Positions 24,825-33,742 are shown, counted from the first letter of the stretch. The stretch is 64,000 nucleotides of DNA from Burkholderiales bacterium (GCA_020248665.1 JADCHE010000011.1:1-64000); one strand, 5' to 3'. The notes: generated from the sequence alone by a model not told the origin. A program made the numbers and translations.

Positions 24825-25421
24825 TCAGAGCGGCGCGAGCCCGATCGCGGCGCGGAACCGGTTCTTCAGGAACGCGCCGTCGCGCGGCGGCAGCGCGCGC
24901 GGCAGGGCGTCGCTGTGCACGTGCACCTGCGCGAACGACGGGCCGGCGCGCGCGGCGACGCGCCGCGCGACCGCGTCGGCGCCCTCGAGCGTGCGGACCT
25001 CGCAGGCGTCCTCGATGCCGCAGGCGCGCGCGACCTCGGCGAGCCGCGTGCCGAGGCCGGTGTGGCTGCGCTGCATGCCGGTCTCGCCGTAGTGCGCGTT
25101 GTCGAGCACGACGATCGAGAGGTTCGGCGGCCGCTGCGCGGCCACGGTCGCGAGCGCGCCCATCCCCATCAGCGCCTCGCCGTCGCCGGTGAGCGCGATC
25201 ACCGCGTCGCCGGGGCGCGCGAGCGCGAGGCCGAGCGCGAGCGGCACCGCGCCGCCCATCGCGCCCCACAGGTAGAACGTGCGGTCGCGATCGCCCGCCG
25301 CGAACGCGTCGTAGCTCGGCGAGCCGAGGCCGGTGACGACCAGCGCGTCGGGGCAGGCGCCCAGCAGCCGCGCGACGAAGGCGCGGCGGTCCACCCGCGC
25401 GTCGGTTCCGGAACCGCTCAT
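24825..25421 (-). CDS. TPP-dependent decarboxylase, beta (catalytic TPP-binding) subunit
   Basis: C-terminal thiamine pyrophosphate domain as a separate chain of 198 residues, as in sulfopyruvate decarboxylase ComE or phosphonopyruvate decarboxylase-like enzymes. The TPP-Mg motif is ALTGDGEALMGMGALATVA...NAHYGETG (GDG followed after about 30 residues by DN). The start ATG overlaps the stop of the alpha subunit gene (ATGA), so equal amounts are made. The divergent gene encodes a sulfolactaldehyde-reductase-like enzyme, which makes a C3 sulfonate or related 3-carbon acid the best guess. The family also serves phosphonopyruvate and aminoethylphosphonate pathways. Confidence 0.85.
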   Translation of the reverse strand: MSGSGTDARVDRRAFVARLLGACPDALVVTGLGSPSYDAFAAGDRDRTFYLWGAMGGAVPLALGLALARPGDAVIALTGDGEALMGMGALATVAAQRPPNLSIVVLDNAHYGETGMQRSHTGLGTRLAEVARACGIEDACEVRTLEGADAVARRVAARAGPSFAQVHVHSDALPRALPPRDGAFLKNRFRAAIGLAPL

Positions 25422-25948
25422 CTCGCCACCCACTGCTTGCGGCCGATCAGCCTCTGCGACAGCAGGACCGCGACCCGTTGCCCGCCGCGGTACGCCGCGT
25501 CGAGCGCGGCGCCCACGGTCTCGCCGACATCCTCGGCGCGGTCCACCCGGTGCACCGTCAGGCCCATCATCGACATCGCCTCGCCGGCCGCGCGGCCCAT
25601 CGGCACCTGCCACGGGTTGAACTCGGCGTGCTCGCCGCGCATCGTCACCAGCGTGACGAACGGCACGTCTGCGCTCGCGAGCAGCGAGAACATGTTGACG
25701 CAGTTGCCCACGCCGCTGCTCTGCATCAGCAGCACCGCGCGCTGTCCGCCGAGCCAGGCGCCGGCCGCGACCGCGACCCCCTCCTCCTCGGTGGTCAGCA
25801 CGACGTCGCGCATGTCGGGGTCGGCCTGCACGCGGCGGATCACGTGGGCGTGGCCGGCGTCGGGCACGTAGGCCACCTGCCGGACGTCGGCCGCCTTCAG
25901 CAGCTCGAAGATGCGCTCCTGCCAGGGCGCGGGGGTCGTGTCGGTCAT
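25418..25948 (-). CDS. TPP-dependent decarboxylase, alpha (N-terminal PYR) subunit
   Basis: A 176-residue chain equal to the N-terminal PYR domain of TPP enzymes and to ComD of sulfopyruvate decarboxylase. Landmarks are FELLKAADVRQVAYVPDAGHAHVI, LTTEEEGVAVAAGAWLGGQRAVLLMQSSGVGN with the catalytic glutamate in EEE, and the end segment VAVLLSQRLIG. The promoter probably includes TACCAT on the minus strand (25955-25960), very close to the ATG. Together with the beta chain it would form an alpha-beta enzyme that decarboxylates a 2-oxo acid. Confidence 0.85.
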   Translation of the reverse strand: MTDTTPAPWQERIFELLKAADVRQVAYVPDAGHAHVIRRVQADPDMRDVVLTTEEEGVAVAAGAWLGGQRAVLLMQSSGVGNCVNMFSLLASADVPFVTLVTMRGEHAEFNPWQVPMGRAAGEAMSMMGLTVHRVDRAEDVGETVGAALDAAYRGGQRVAVLLSQRLIGRKQWVAR

Positions 25949-26065
25949 GGGGCGATGGTAGGCCGGGGCCGCGACGCGTGTCGAATCGCCCGACCGCATG
26001 GCGGGTCTCGCCACGGGCTACCATCGCGTGGTGCGCGGCGACTCGACCGCGCCCCTGAGGAGATC

Positions 26066-26983
26066 ATGGTGGAACGGATCGGATTCGTCGGCCTCGGCCG
26101 GATGGGGCGGCCGATGGCCGCGAACCTGCTGAAGAAGGGCTTCGCGCTGACGGTGCACGACATCGACCCGCGGCCGGTGCGCACGCTGGTCGAGGCGGGC
26201 GCCACCGCGGCGGCCGACGTCGCGCGGGTGGGCCGCGATTGCCGTATCGTGATCACGATGCTGCCGACCGCGGCCGAGGTCGAGCAGGTCGCGCTCGGGC
26301 CCGGCGGCGTGCTCGCGCACGCGGCGCCCGGCACGCTGCTGATGGACATGAGCACGATCGACCCGCTCGCGACCGACCGGATCGCCGCGGCCTGCGCCGC
26401 GCGCGGGATGACGATGGTCGACGCGCCGGTCGGCCGGCTCGCCGAGCACGCCGACCGCGGCGAGTCGCTGTTCATGGTGGGCGCGAGCGACGCCGACCTG
26501 GCGCGCGTGCGGCCGCTCCTCGACGCGATGGGCACGACCGTCCTGCACTGCGGCGGCGTCGGCACCGGCGGGCGCACCAAGCTCGTCAACAACTACGTCG
26601 CGATCACGCTCACGCAGGTCAACGCCGAGGCGATCGCGCTGTCGCAGCGGCTCGGCCTGGACCTCACCCGCACGCTCGCGGTGCTGCTCGGCACCTCGGC
26701 CAACAACGGGCAGCTGCGGATGAACTTCCCGAGCAAGGTGCTCGCCGGCGACGTCAGCCCGGGCTTCACGATCGACCTCGCGCACAAGGACCTGGGCCTG
26801 GTGCTCGGCGCCGCGCACGCGACGCGCGTGCCGATGCCGGTCGCGGCCGCGGTGCACGAGTCGTACAGCCTCGCGCGGGCGAGCGAGTATGGCGGGCAGG
26901 ACTTCTCCTCGATCGTCGACGCGCTGTGCGACCACGCGAAGATCGAGCGGCCGCGCGTGCCGGCGGGCTGGAAGCCGGCGTGA
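26066..26983 (+). CDS. Beta-hydroxyacid dehydrogenase, sulfolactaldehyde-reductase-like
   Basis: NAD(P)-dependent reductase of 305 residues in the 3-hydroxyisobutyrate dehydrogenase family. The nucleotide loop is GFVGLGRMGRPMA and the catalytic lysine is Lys172 in KLVNN. The usual substrate loop DAPVSGG reads DAPVGRLAEHA, with Arg124, as in YihU sulfolactaldehyde reductase (PVGRTSANA). YihU's sulfonate-binding Arg-Asn-Ser set appears here as Arg124, Asn175 and Ala179, so two of three are kept. It is divergent from the split TPP decarboxylase with 117 bases between; TACCAT at 26019-26024 may be its -10. Substrate assignment is inference. Confidence 0.87.
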   Translation: MVERIGFVGLGRMGRPMAANLLKKGFALTVHDIDPRPVRTLVEAGATAAADVARVGRDCRIVITMLPTAAEVEQVALGPGGVLAHAAPGTLLMDMSTIDPLATDRIAAACAARGMTMVDAPVGRLAEHADRGESLFMVGASDADLARVRPLLDAMGTTVLHCGGVGTGGRTKLVNNYVAITLTQVNAEAIALSQRLGLDLTRTLAVLLGTSANNGQLRMNFPSKVLAGDVSPGFTIDLAHKDLGLVLGAAHATRVPMPVAAAVHESYSLARASEYGGQDFSSIVDALCDHAKIERPRVPAGWKPA

Positions 26984-26985
26984 GC

Positions 26986-27011
26986 GGGGCGCGCCGCCGC
27001 GGCGGCGCCCC
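26986..27011. terminator. GC-rich inverted repeat between convergent genes
   Basis: GGGGC...GCCGCC followed directly by GGCGGC GCCCC forms a long GC stem between the convergent dehydrogenase and lipoprotein genes. There is no T-run, so its use as a terminator is only plausible. Confidence 0.35.
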
Positions 27012-27044
27012 GGCGCGCGCGCTCAGCGCGCGCTCAGCGCGTGA

Positions 27045-28436
27045 TCAGCGCGTGAAGGACCACGTCCACCGGCCCGGGCCGTCCGGGGCCGACAGCGTGC
27101 CCTGCATCGCGCCGTCGCGCAGCGGCTGGAACGCCTCGGTCGTGCCGAACCACGCGATCGGCATCGTCCGCGTGGCCGAGGCCTTCGGGCAGACGAAGCG
27201 CAGCGGCATCGGTTTCATCCCGAAGCCGCGATAGGCGACCGGCTGGCCGTCCGGGCCGAGCTTGAGCTCGAGCTCGCCGTCGGCCTCGGTGATCGGGGCC
27301 TGCTCCTCGAGCGTGCAGTCGCGCTGCCGGCCGGTCACCTTCACCGTCCCGCTCGCGACGAACTCCGTCTTCGAGCCCGGTTTCGCGGTCCAGACCACGT
27401 CCGCGACCGATCGCACCGTCCGCGAGCCCTCGCTGCTCTCGAAAGTCACCTGCCCGGCCCAGCCGTCGTGGATCTGCACGGTCGCGGTCGACAGCACCTT
27501 CTGCCGCGCGCTCGCGCGGCCGACGAGGATCTGCGCGGACACGGTCACTGTGTCGGGCGACGGCACGCTCGCCGGCGCGGTGTAGGTCGCCGTGCTCGCG
27601 CCGCCCACCGTGCCCTTCTGCGGCGAGCCCCCGGGCGTGCCGTCGACCGCCCAGCCGCTCGCCCGAGGGCCGATCGGCGAGAGCTCGGGCTCGTCGCAGG
27701 CAGCGATCCGCTTCGGGACCGTGTAGGTCTCGCCGTCGACCGTGAAGGTGCCGGTCTGGGTCACGCACTCCTTCACCTCGAACCGGACGGTGCCGCCGAC
27801 CTTCACGCGGGCCCGGGCCGGGCGGATCTGCCAGCCGGAGACGAGCGACCAGTCCGAGAAGGACGCGGTCCTCACGGTCACCGTCCGCGCCGCGACGTCG
27901 CGCACGAACGCGTCGTCGCCGTCCTCGAACGCGCCCCATCGGCCGTCCTTCATCCGTCGCGCGATGGCGAGCGCCTCGAACGCCGTGCCCTCGAGCGACG
28001 CGTCGTCGGCCTTGAAGACGAGCGACACCGGCTGCGCGAACCGCGCGCCGCCCGCCTCGATGCGGTAGCCGGCCCCGACGCCGCCGTGGGCGGTGTTGGC
28101 GATCGGCGTGATCGACAGCTCCGTCGGCGCCGGCAGCGCGCCCGCCGGCACCTCGACGGACAGGCGTCCGTCGGCGGATCCGAGCCGGCCGCCCTCGGGC
28201 CCGATGCGGCGCCGGACGGCTGGTCCGGCGGCCTCGCCCGCCGGCGTGGCGTGCTTCGGGTCCGACAGGTCGGGCGGGGGCTGCTTCGGGGCCGGGGGCG
28301 GGGCCGGTGCGGTCGCCGCGGCCGGCGCGCCCGCCGCCGCGGACGTCGCCGCCGGGGGCGCCGGATCCTTTCCGCAGGCCGCGAGCATCGCGGGAACGAC
28401 GAGCCAGAGCCCGGTGCGGGCACGATCGAAGGCCAT
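27045..28436 (-). CDS. Lipoprotein with ZU5-like and Ig-like beta domains
   Basis: Predicted lipoprotein of 463 residues: a short signal peptide ends in the lipobox LAAC (Cys21), then a Pro/Ala linker (about 25-60). Residues 78-115 (IGPEGGRLGSADGRLSVEVPAGAL, read in two parts around 95) resemble a ZU5 domain, which often precedes beta-sandwich modules. Later parts include TFTVDGETYTVPKRIAAC and a GTVGGASTATYTAPASVP stretch typical of Ig-like folds. The function is unknown; a cell-surface binding role is possible. It is divergent from the acyl-CoA dehydrogenase gene with only 65 bases between the starts. Confidence 0.8.
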   Translation of the reverse strand: MAFDRARTGLWLVVPAMLAACGKDPAPPAATSAAAGAPAAATAPAPPPAPKQPPPDLSDPKHATPAGEAAGPAVRRRIGPEGGRLGSADGRLSVEVPAGALPAPTELSITPIANTAHGGVGAGYRIEAGGARFAQPVSLVFKADDASLEGTAFEALAIARRMKDGRWGAFEDGDDAFVRDVAARTVTVRTASFSDWSLVSGWQIRPARARVKVGGTVRFEVKECVTQTGTFTVDGETYTVPKRIAACDEPELSPIGPRASGWAVDGTPGGSPQKGTVGGASTATYTAPASVPSPDTVTVSAQILVGRASARQKVLSTATVQIHDGWAGQVTFESSEGSRTVRSVADVVWTAKPGSKTEFVASGTVKVTGRQRDCTLEEQAPITEADGELELKLGPDGQPVAYRGFGMKPMPLRFVCPKASATRTMPIAWFGTTEAFQPLRDGAMQGTLSAPDGPGRWTWSFTR

Positions 28437-28501
28437 GGAGGCGAGTCCTCGCTGAAACGGGCTCCGGTGATCTTAACCGCGCCCCGCGTACGATGTGCGT
28501 C

Positions 28502-29665
28502 ATGGACACGACCGCCGCAGGAACGCCGGGAGGCGACGCCGACCTCGACGCGCTGCTCGCCCGCGTCGCCGCGTTCGCGCGCGGGGTGGTCGCGCCGGCC
28601 GCGCCCGCGTGGGAGCGCGATCGACGGATCGGCCGCGAGGCGATCGTCGAGGCGGCCGCGCTCGGGCTGTGCCGCATCGAGCTGCCGCGCGCACATGGCG
28701 GCCTCGGCCTGCCGTTCTCGGCGAAGGCGCGGATCGTCGAGGTGCTCGCCGGCGCCGACTTCGCGTTCGCGTTCTCGCTGGTAAACACCGGCAACGTCGC
28801 GACGAAGCTCGCGCGCGAGGCGCCGCCCGAGGTCGCCGCACGCTGGGTGTCCGAGCTCGCCGCGGGCCGCGCGATCGGCTGTACCGCGCTGACCGAGCCC
28901 CAGGCCGGCTCCGACTTCGCGGCGATCCGCACGACGGCGACGAAGGTGCCCGGCGGCTGGCGGCTCGACGGCGAGAAGGCCTGGATCACCAACGCGTCGG
29001 ACGCCGACGTCGCGGTGCTCTATGCGCAGACCGAGCCCGGCTCGGGAGCGAAGGGCGTGGCCGGCTTCGTGATCGACGCGCACCGCGCGGGCTTCGTGCG
29101 CCGGCCGCCGTTCGCGCTCGCCGGCCAGCATGCGATCGGCGCGGGCGGCTTCGCGCTCGACGGCTATCTCGCCACCGAGGCCGAGCTGCTGCAGCCCGCG
29201 GGCCGCGCGTTCAAGGCCGCGATGGCGTCGATCAACGGCGCGCGGACCTACGTCGCCGCGATGTGCTGCGGCATGCTCGACGAGGCGATCCGCGTCGTGC
29301 GCGCGTACGGCGGCTCGCGCCACGCGTTCGGCGTGCCGCTCGCCGACCACCAGGGCTGGCGCTGGGTCGCGGCCGAGGCGAGCGCCGAGCTCGCGGCGGC
29401 ACGGGCGCTGGTCCGCGAGGCGGCGGCCCGCATCGACGCCGGCGCCGACGCGCAGCTCGTCGCTGCGCAGGCCAAGCTCGTCGCGACGCGCACCGCCGAG
29501 CGCCAGCTGCCGCGGCTCGCGCAGGCGATGGGCGCCGAGGGCCTGCGCGAGCCGTACCCGTTCGGCCGGCACCTGCACGGCGCGCGCGTCGCGTCGTTCG
29601 TCGACGGCTCGAGCGAGATGCTGCTCGAGCGGATCGCCGCGGTGCTGCGCGCCGCGCCGACCTGA
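28502..29665 (+). CDS. Acyl-CoA dehydrogenase family protein
   Basis: FAD enzyme of 387 residues. Conserved blocks: the N-terminal helix LGLCRIELPRAHGGLGLPFS, the FAD loop CTALTEPQAGSDFAAI, GEKAWITNASDADV, the C-terminal helix bundle with QGWRWVAAEASAELAAARALV and the end motif VDGSSEMLLERIAAVL. The start at 28502 is one of two ATGs; the other is 9 bases earlier. TACGAT lies at 28489-28494, so transcription may begin almost at the start codon. The substrate chain length is unknown. Confidence 0.9.
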   Translation: MDTTAAGTPGGDADLDALLARVAAFARGVVAPAAPAWERDRRIGREAIVEAAALGLCRIELPRAHGGLGLPFSAKARIVEVLAGADFAFAFSLVNTGNVATKLAREAPPEVAARWVSELAAGRAIGCTALTEPQAGSDFAAIRTTATKVPGGWRLDGEKAWITNASDADVAVLYAQTEPGSGAKGVAGFVIDAHRAGFVRRPPFALAGQHAIGAGGFALDGYLATEAELLQPAGRAFKAAMASINGARTYVAAMCCGMLDEAIRVVRAYGGSRHAFGVPLADHQGWRWVAAEASAELAAARALVREAAARIDAGADAQLVAAQAKLVATRTAERQLPRLAQAMGAEGLREPYPFGRHLHGARVASFVDGSSEMLLERIAAVLRAAPT

Positions 29666-29696
29666 GCGTCGCGGCGCCCGGCCCGGCCGTACCGGG

Positions 29697-30164
29697 TCAG
29701 TCCCGGACCTGGACGATGGTCTCGACCTCGACGGCGATCTGCATCGGCAGCGCCGCCATGCCGACCGCCGAGCGTGCGCCGCGGCCGCGCTCCTCGCCGA
29801 AGACCTGGACGAGCAGGTCGGCGAAGCCATCGATGACCTTGGGGTGCTGGTCGAAGTCGGGCGCGCTGTTGACCATGCCGAGCGTCTTGACGACCCGCTC
29901 GACGCGGTCGAGCGAGCCGAGCGCCGCGCGGATGTTCGCGAGCATGTTGAGCCCGACGATGCGGGCCGCCTCGCGGCCCTGCTCGAGCGTCACGTCGGCG
30001 CCGACCTTGCCGGCGACGAAGCTGCCGTCGGGTCGCCGCGGGCCCAGGCCCGACAGGAACAGCAGGTTGCCGACCTGCACGCTCGGCACGTAGGTGCCGA
30101 TCGGCTTCGAGGCGGGCGGCAGCTCGATGCCGAGCTCGGCGAGGCGTCGTTCCGGATTCGTCAT
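29697..30164 (-). CDS. RidA family protein (YjgF/YER057c/UK114)
   Basis: A 155-residue member of the longer bacterial RidA branch (YjgH/RutC-like size). RidA enzymes hydrolyse reactive enamine/imine intermediates such as 2-aminoacrylate made by PLP enzymes. Visible are KPIGTYVPSVQVGNLLFLSG, VGLNMLANIRAALGSLDRVERVVKTLGMVNSAPDF (in two blocks) and the C-terminal ARSAVGMAALPMQIAVEVETI with the family's arginine. The ATG at 30164 follows a GGAGGAGAC site. Two PLP aminotransferases in the window could supply substrates. Confidence 0.9.
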   Translation of the reverse strand: MTNPERRLAELGIELPPASKPIGTYVPSVQVGNLLFLSGLGPRRPDGSFVAGKVGADVTLEQGREAARIVGLNMLANIRAALGSLDRVERVVKTLGMVNSAPDFDQHPKVIDGFADLLVQVFGEERGRGARSAVGMAALPMQIAVEVETIVQVRD

Positions 30165-30239
30165 CGGGTCTCCTCCGCGATCGTGACACGGGTGGCGCGG
30201 GCGTCGGAGGCCCGCGGGTCGCGTGCCATCATACCGACC

Positions 30240-31133
30240 GTGCACGCGACGTCGACCGCTTCCCCGCCCGCCGCCGCGATCCGCGCGAACGCGCGCGGGA
30301 TCCGCCTGATGGTCGCGGCGATGGCCTGCTTCATCGTCAACGACACGCTCGTCAAGATCGCGAGCGCGTCGCTGCCCTCGGGCCAGCTGATCTTCGTGCG
30401 GGGGGCGATGGCGTCGCTCCTCGTGCTCGCGGTGATGCGGGCCTCCGGCGTCGAGGCCCGGATCGGGCAGCTCGCGCGCGGCTGGGTCGCCGGGCGCGCC
30501 GCGATCGACGCGTTCGCGAGCCTCGCCTACCTGATCTCGCTGTTCCACCTGCCGATCGCGAACGCGACCGCGATCAACATGGCCTCGCCGCTGTTCATCG
30601 TCGCGCTCGCGGTGCCGCTGCTCGGCGAACGCGTGGACGCCCGCCGCTGGGGCGCGATCGCGGTCGGCTTCGTCGGCGTGCTGCTGGTGATCCAGCCGCG
30701 CGTCGAGGGCTTCAATGCGTTCGCGCTGCTGTGCCTCGGCGCCACGATGCTGCATGCGCTGCGCGACTTCGCGACGCGCAAGGTGCCGGCCGGCATCCCG
30801 TCGCTCGCGGTCACGCTGTCGACCGCGGTCGCGGTGATGCTGCTCGCCGGCCTGCTCTCGCTGTTCCAGGGCTGGGTCGCGATCGGCGCGCGCGAGTGGG
30901 CGCTGCTCGCGACCGCGTCGGTGTTCCTCGCCACCGGCTACCACTGCATCATCCGCAGCGTGCGCGCGGGCGACGTGTCGGTGGTCGCGCCGTTCCGCTA
31001 CAGCGGCCTGCTGTTCGCGCTGGTGATCGGCTGGGCGGTCTGGGGCGACGTGCCGAACGCGCTCGCCTGGGTCGGCATCGTCGCGCTGATCGCGGCGGGG
31101 CTGTACCTGATCCGGCGCGAGCGGGCGCGGTGA
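30240..31133 (+). CDS. EamA/DMT family membrane transporter
   Basis: Drug/metabolite transporter superfamily protein of 297 residues with about ten membrane helices arranged as two EamA halves. Recognisable are FIVNDTLVKIASASLPSGQLIFVRG in the first helices, LPIANATAINMASPLFIVALAVPLLGERVDARRWGAIAVGFVGVLLVIQP (end of the first EamA repeat) and YHCIIRSVRAGDVSVVAPFRYSGLLFALVIG in the second. The start is taken as the GTG at 30240; an ATG at 30309 would remove the short cytoplasmic tail. Related S-adenosylmethionine or amino-acid exporters are known, but no substrate is evident. Confidence 0.87.
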   Translation: MHATSTASPPAAAIRANARGIRLMVAAMACFIVNDTLVKIASASLPSGQLIFVRGAMASLLVLAVMRASGVEARIGQLARGWVAGRAAIDAFASLAYLISLFHLPIANATAINMASPLFIVALAVPLLGERVDARRWGAIAVGFVGVLLVIQPRVEGFNAFALLCLGATMLHALRDFATRKVPAGIPSLAVTLSTAVAVMLLAGLLSLFQGWVAIGAREWALLATASVFLATGYHCIIRSVRAGDVSVVAPFRYSGLLFALVIGWAVWGDVPNALAWVGIVALIAAGLYLIRRERAR

Positions 31134-31179
31134 GCGGCGCGCCGTATCATCGACGGTCGTCCCTCGCCGTCCCGTCCGC

Positions 31180-32445
31180 ATGAACCCCCCCGACCCCGCC
31201 GACTTCGTCGCCCCCGCCTACCGCAGCATCGGCGAGTCGCTGGTGCGCGAGCTCGGCAAGCTGATGGTCGACCCGGCGATGATCTCGCTCGCCGGCGGCT
31301 ACCCCGGCCCCGAGCTCTTCGATCGGGAGGGCCTGCGAGCGGCGGTCGACGAGGCGCTGCGCGAGATGCCGGTGCCCGCGCTGCAGTACGGCCCGACCGA
31401 GGGCCTGCCGGGGCTGCGCGAGCAGGTCGCGCAGCTGCTCGGGGCACGCGGCACGGCGGCCTCGGCCGGCGACGTGCTGGTCACCGGCGGCTCGCAGCAG
31501 GGCTTCGACCTGCTGGTACGCACGCTGCTGCGCGCAGGCGACGCTGCGCTCGTCGAGCGCCCGACCTACACCGGTCCGCTGCGCGTGCTGAAGGTCGCCG
31601 GCGTGCGTACGCTCACCGTCGGCGTCGACGCGCACGGGCTCGACGTCGACGAGCTCGAGGCGATGCTGCGCGATCCGGCGACGCCGCGTCCGAAGCTGCT
31701 GTACGTCGTGCCGACGTTCGCGAACCCGAGCGGCGCGACGATGCCGCGCGCCCGGCGGCTGAAGCTGCTCGCGCTCGCGGTCGAGCACCGCTTCGTGATC
31801 GTCGAAGACGATCCGTACGGGCAGCTGCGCTTCGAGGGTGCACACGAGCCGCACATCGCCGGCCTGGTCGACGAAGTGCCGGGCTCGAAGGCCTGGACGG
31901 TGCACCTCGGCAGCTTCTCGAAGATCGTCGCGCCGGGCCTGCGGCTCGGCTACACCGTCGCGCCGCCGCGGATCCGCACGGCCTGCGTGCTCGCCAAGCA
32001 GCTCGACGACATCTCGAGCCCCGGCTTCACGCAGGCGACCGTGCAGCGCTACGTCGCCGCGGGCCGGCTCGACGCGCACCTGCCGAAGATCGTCGCCGCG
32101 TACCGCGAGCGTGCGAACGCGATGCGCGACGCGATCGCCGGGCACCTCGCCGACCGCGTCGAGTTCAACATCCCGCAGGGTGGCATGTTCATGTGGGGCC
32201 GGCTGCGCGACGGTGCGAGCACGCGCGAGCTGCTGCCCTTCGCGATCGAGCGCAAGGCGACCTTCGTGCCGGGCGACATCTACTACGCCGAGCGCGCCGA
32301 CCCGTCGTCGATGCGGCTGTCGTTCGCGACGCCGTCGCCCGCCCAGATCCGCGAGGGCGTCGCGCGGATCGGCGCCGCGATCGAGCGGATGGGCGAGCCG
32401 GGCGCGGTGCCGCCGGCGTGGCCGTCGGTCGCGGCCGCGCGATGA
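31180..32445 (+). CDS. PLP-dependent aminotransferase, class I/II (second copy)
   Basis: A 421-residue aminotransferase of the same subfamily as 20057-21292. Shared blocks are SLAGGYPGPELFD, ALQYGPTEGLPGLREQV, VTGGSQQGFDLLVR, PTFANPSGAT, EDDPYGQLRFE and the PLP lysine in GSFSKIVAPGLRLGY. The N-terminus is about ten residues longer. TATCAT at 31145-31150 may be the -10. The pair of paralogues probably handles different amino acids; neither is linked to a biosynthetic operon. Confidence 0.9.
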   Translation: MNPPDPADFVAPAYRSIGESLVRELGKLMVDPAMISLAGGYPGPELFDREGLRAAVDEALREMPVPALQYGPTEGLPGLREQVAQLLGARGTAASAGDVLVTGGSQQGFDLLVRTLLRAGDAALVERPTYTGPLRVLKVAGVRTLTVGVDAHGLDVDELEAMLRDPATPRPKLLYVVPTFANPSGATMPRARRLKLLALAVEHRFVIVEDDPYGQLRFEGAHEPHIAGLVDEVPGSKAWTVHLGSFSKIVAPGLRLGYTVAPPRIRTACVLAKQLDDISSPGFTQATVQRYVAAGRLDAHLPKIVAAYRERANAMRDAIAGHLADRVEFNIPQGGMFMWGRLRDGASTRELLPFAIERKATFVPGDIYYAERADPSSMRLSFATPSPAQIREGVARIGAAIERMGEPGAVPPAWPSVAAAR

Positions 32446-32494
32446 GGCGCGCCCGCGCGCATCCCGTCCGCATGGCCGCCCGAGGACGCGCCGC

Positions 32495-33127
32495 GTGAGC
32501 GGTCGCCGGCCGAGCGGTCCCGCGGGCCGGGCACCGCGCCCGGCCGCGCGCGCGAGCGAACCGGCGGTGCCGGCCGAGGCGCGCCCGCGCAACCATTTCT
32601 TCGCGCTGCTGCCGCCGCCGCCGGTGCGCGACGCGCTCGCCGCGCTCGCGCGCACGCTGCCCGACGTGACCGGCGGCCGCGCCGAGCCCGCGCGCCGGCT
32701 GCACATGACGCTGCTGTTCCTCGGCCCGCTGCCGCCCGGCCACGAGAACGCGCTGCGCGCGGCCGGCGACGCGGCCCGCGCGGCGACCGGGCCGTTCGCG
32801 GTCGCGCTCGACCACCTCGGTCGCTTCCCGCGCAGCGACGTCGTGTGGGCCGGGCCGTCGTCGCCGCCCGAGCGCGGGTTGCCGGCACTGCACGCGGCGC
32901 TGCGCCGCGCGTGCGCGGCCGTGCCGACCACGCGGCCGCTCGGGCCGTTCTCGCCGCACGTCACGCTGCTGCGCAACGCGGCCCGCGACGCGGCGCCGCC
33001 CGAGGAGCCGGTCGGCCCGTGGCGCTGGACCGCGGACCGCTTCGTGCTGCTGCGCACCGACCCGTCGCCCGAGGGGCGGGTCTACACGCCGCTCGGCGAG
33101 TGGCGGCTGCGCGAGGACCTCGCCTGA
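32495..33127 (+). CDS. thpR: RNA 2',3'-cyclic phosphodiesterase (ThpR/LigT)
   Basis: 2H phosphoesterase of 210 residues; the family opens 2',3'-cyclic phosphates on RNA ends. Both catalytic HxT motifs are present: HMTLLFLG and HVTLLRNA. NHFFALLPPPPVRDALAALAR is the family N-terminus. About 30 extra residues rich in Arg/Pro/Ala precede it, so the true start may lie downstream of the GTG at 32495. It ends just before a decayed HAD gene. It follows the aminotransferase by 49 bases and may share its transcript. Confidence 0.87.
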   Translation: MSGRRPSGPAGRAPRPAARASEPAVPAEARPRNHFFALLPPPPVRDALAALARTLPDVTGGRAEPARRLHMTLLFLGPLPPGHENALRAAGDAARAATGPFAVALDHLGRFPRSDVVWAGPSSPPERGLPALHAALRRACAAVPTTRPLGPFSPHVTLLRNAARDAAPPEEPVGPWRWTADRFVLLRTDPSPEGRVYTPLGEWRLREDLA

Positions 33128-33159
33128 GGCGTCGCCTCGGAGCGACCCGAGCGCCCCCC

Positions 33160-33352
33160 CGGCGCCGCTCCATCAGCCGCCAGACAGCGGTCACCACCAT
33201 GCCCTCGTCGGCCGACGGGATGTCGCGCGCGATGAAGGGGTTCGACGTGTCGACCGCCGGCCCGCGCGAGCGCCTCGTTGAAGGCGGCCCGGTGCAGGTG
33301 CCCGGTGTCGGCCAGGGTGCCGTCGACGTCCCGGATCAGCGCGCCGAGGCCG
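33160..33352 (-). pseudogene. Remnant of a HAD-superfamily phosphatase (CbbY-like)
   Basis: The minus strand reads LGALIRDVDGTLADTGHLH and AAFNEALARAGG, the N-terminal motif I of CbbY/beta-phosphoglucomutase-like phosphatases (normally LIFDVDGTLADTE). The frame then shifts. A second open stretch with VDTSNPFIARDIPSADEG and MVVTAVWRLMERR follows, which I cannot place. No cap domain or motifs II and III exist. The intergenic stretch 33128-33742 holds this remnant and a short tandem repeat, and nothing else I can recognise. Confidence 0.6.
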
Positions 33353-33511
33353 GTGCTCGCGGGGGGGACTCCTGTCGGGGCGGGTGGAGGAGGTTCACCG
33401 ATCGTGCGCGGTCCGGGCCGCGCCGGCGCGGTCCCGGAGCGGTTCAGCGGGGCAACGGCGCGGCGGCGGTTCCACGTTCGGCCGTGCGGTCGGCGGGCCG
33501 GGGCGCTCGGA

Positions 33512-33541
33512 TCCGGGTCGGAGCGGTCCGGGTCGGAGCGG
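33512..33541. repeat. Tandem duplication of a 15-base unit
   Basis: TCCGGGTCGGAGCGG occurs twice head to tail with no mismatch, inside a non-coding stretch near the HAD remnant. It is probably a replication-slippage product. Confidence 0.8.
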
Positions 33542-33742
33542 CCGGGACGCCCATCGGGCAGGGTGCCGGAACAGCCCTGCGACGATCTGGCGGGTGTGAA
33601 CGCCCACATCCAAATGCGAAAGCGCCGATCCGGCGGGCGGTGCGACGATCGGGGTCGTCCGGGACCACCCGCGCGCCGCGGGCCGCCTGGCCGCGCCCGC
33701 GGCGACAATGCTGGCCCGGCATCCCCGCGCGCAGGAGGCGCG

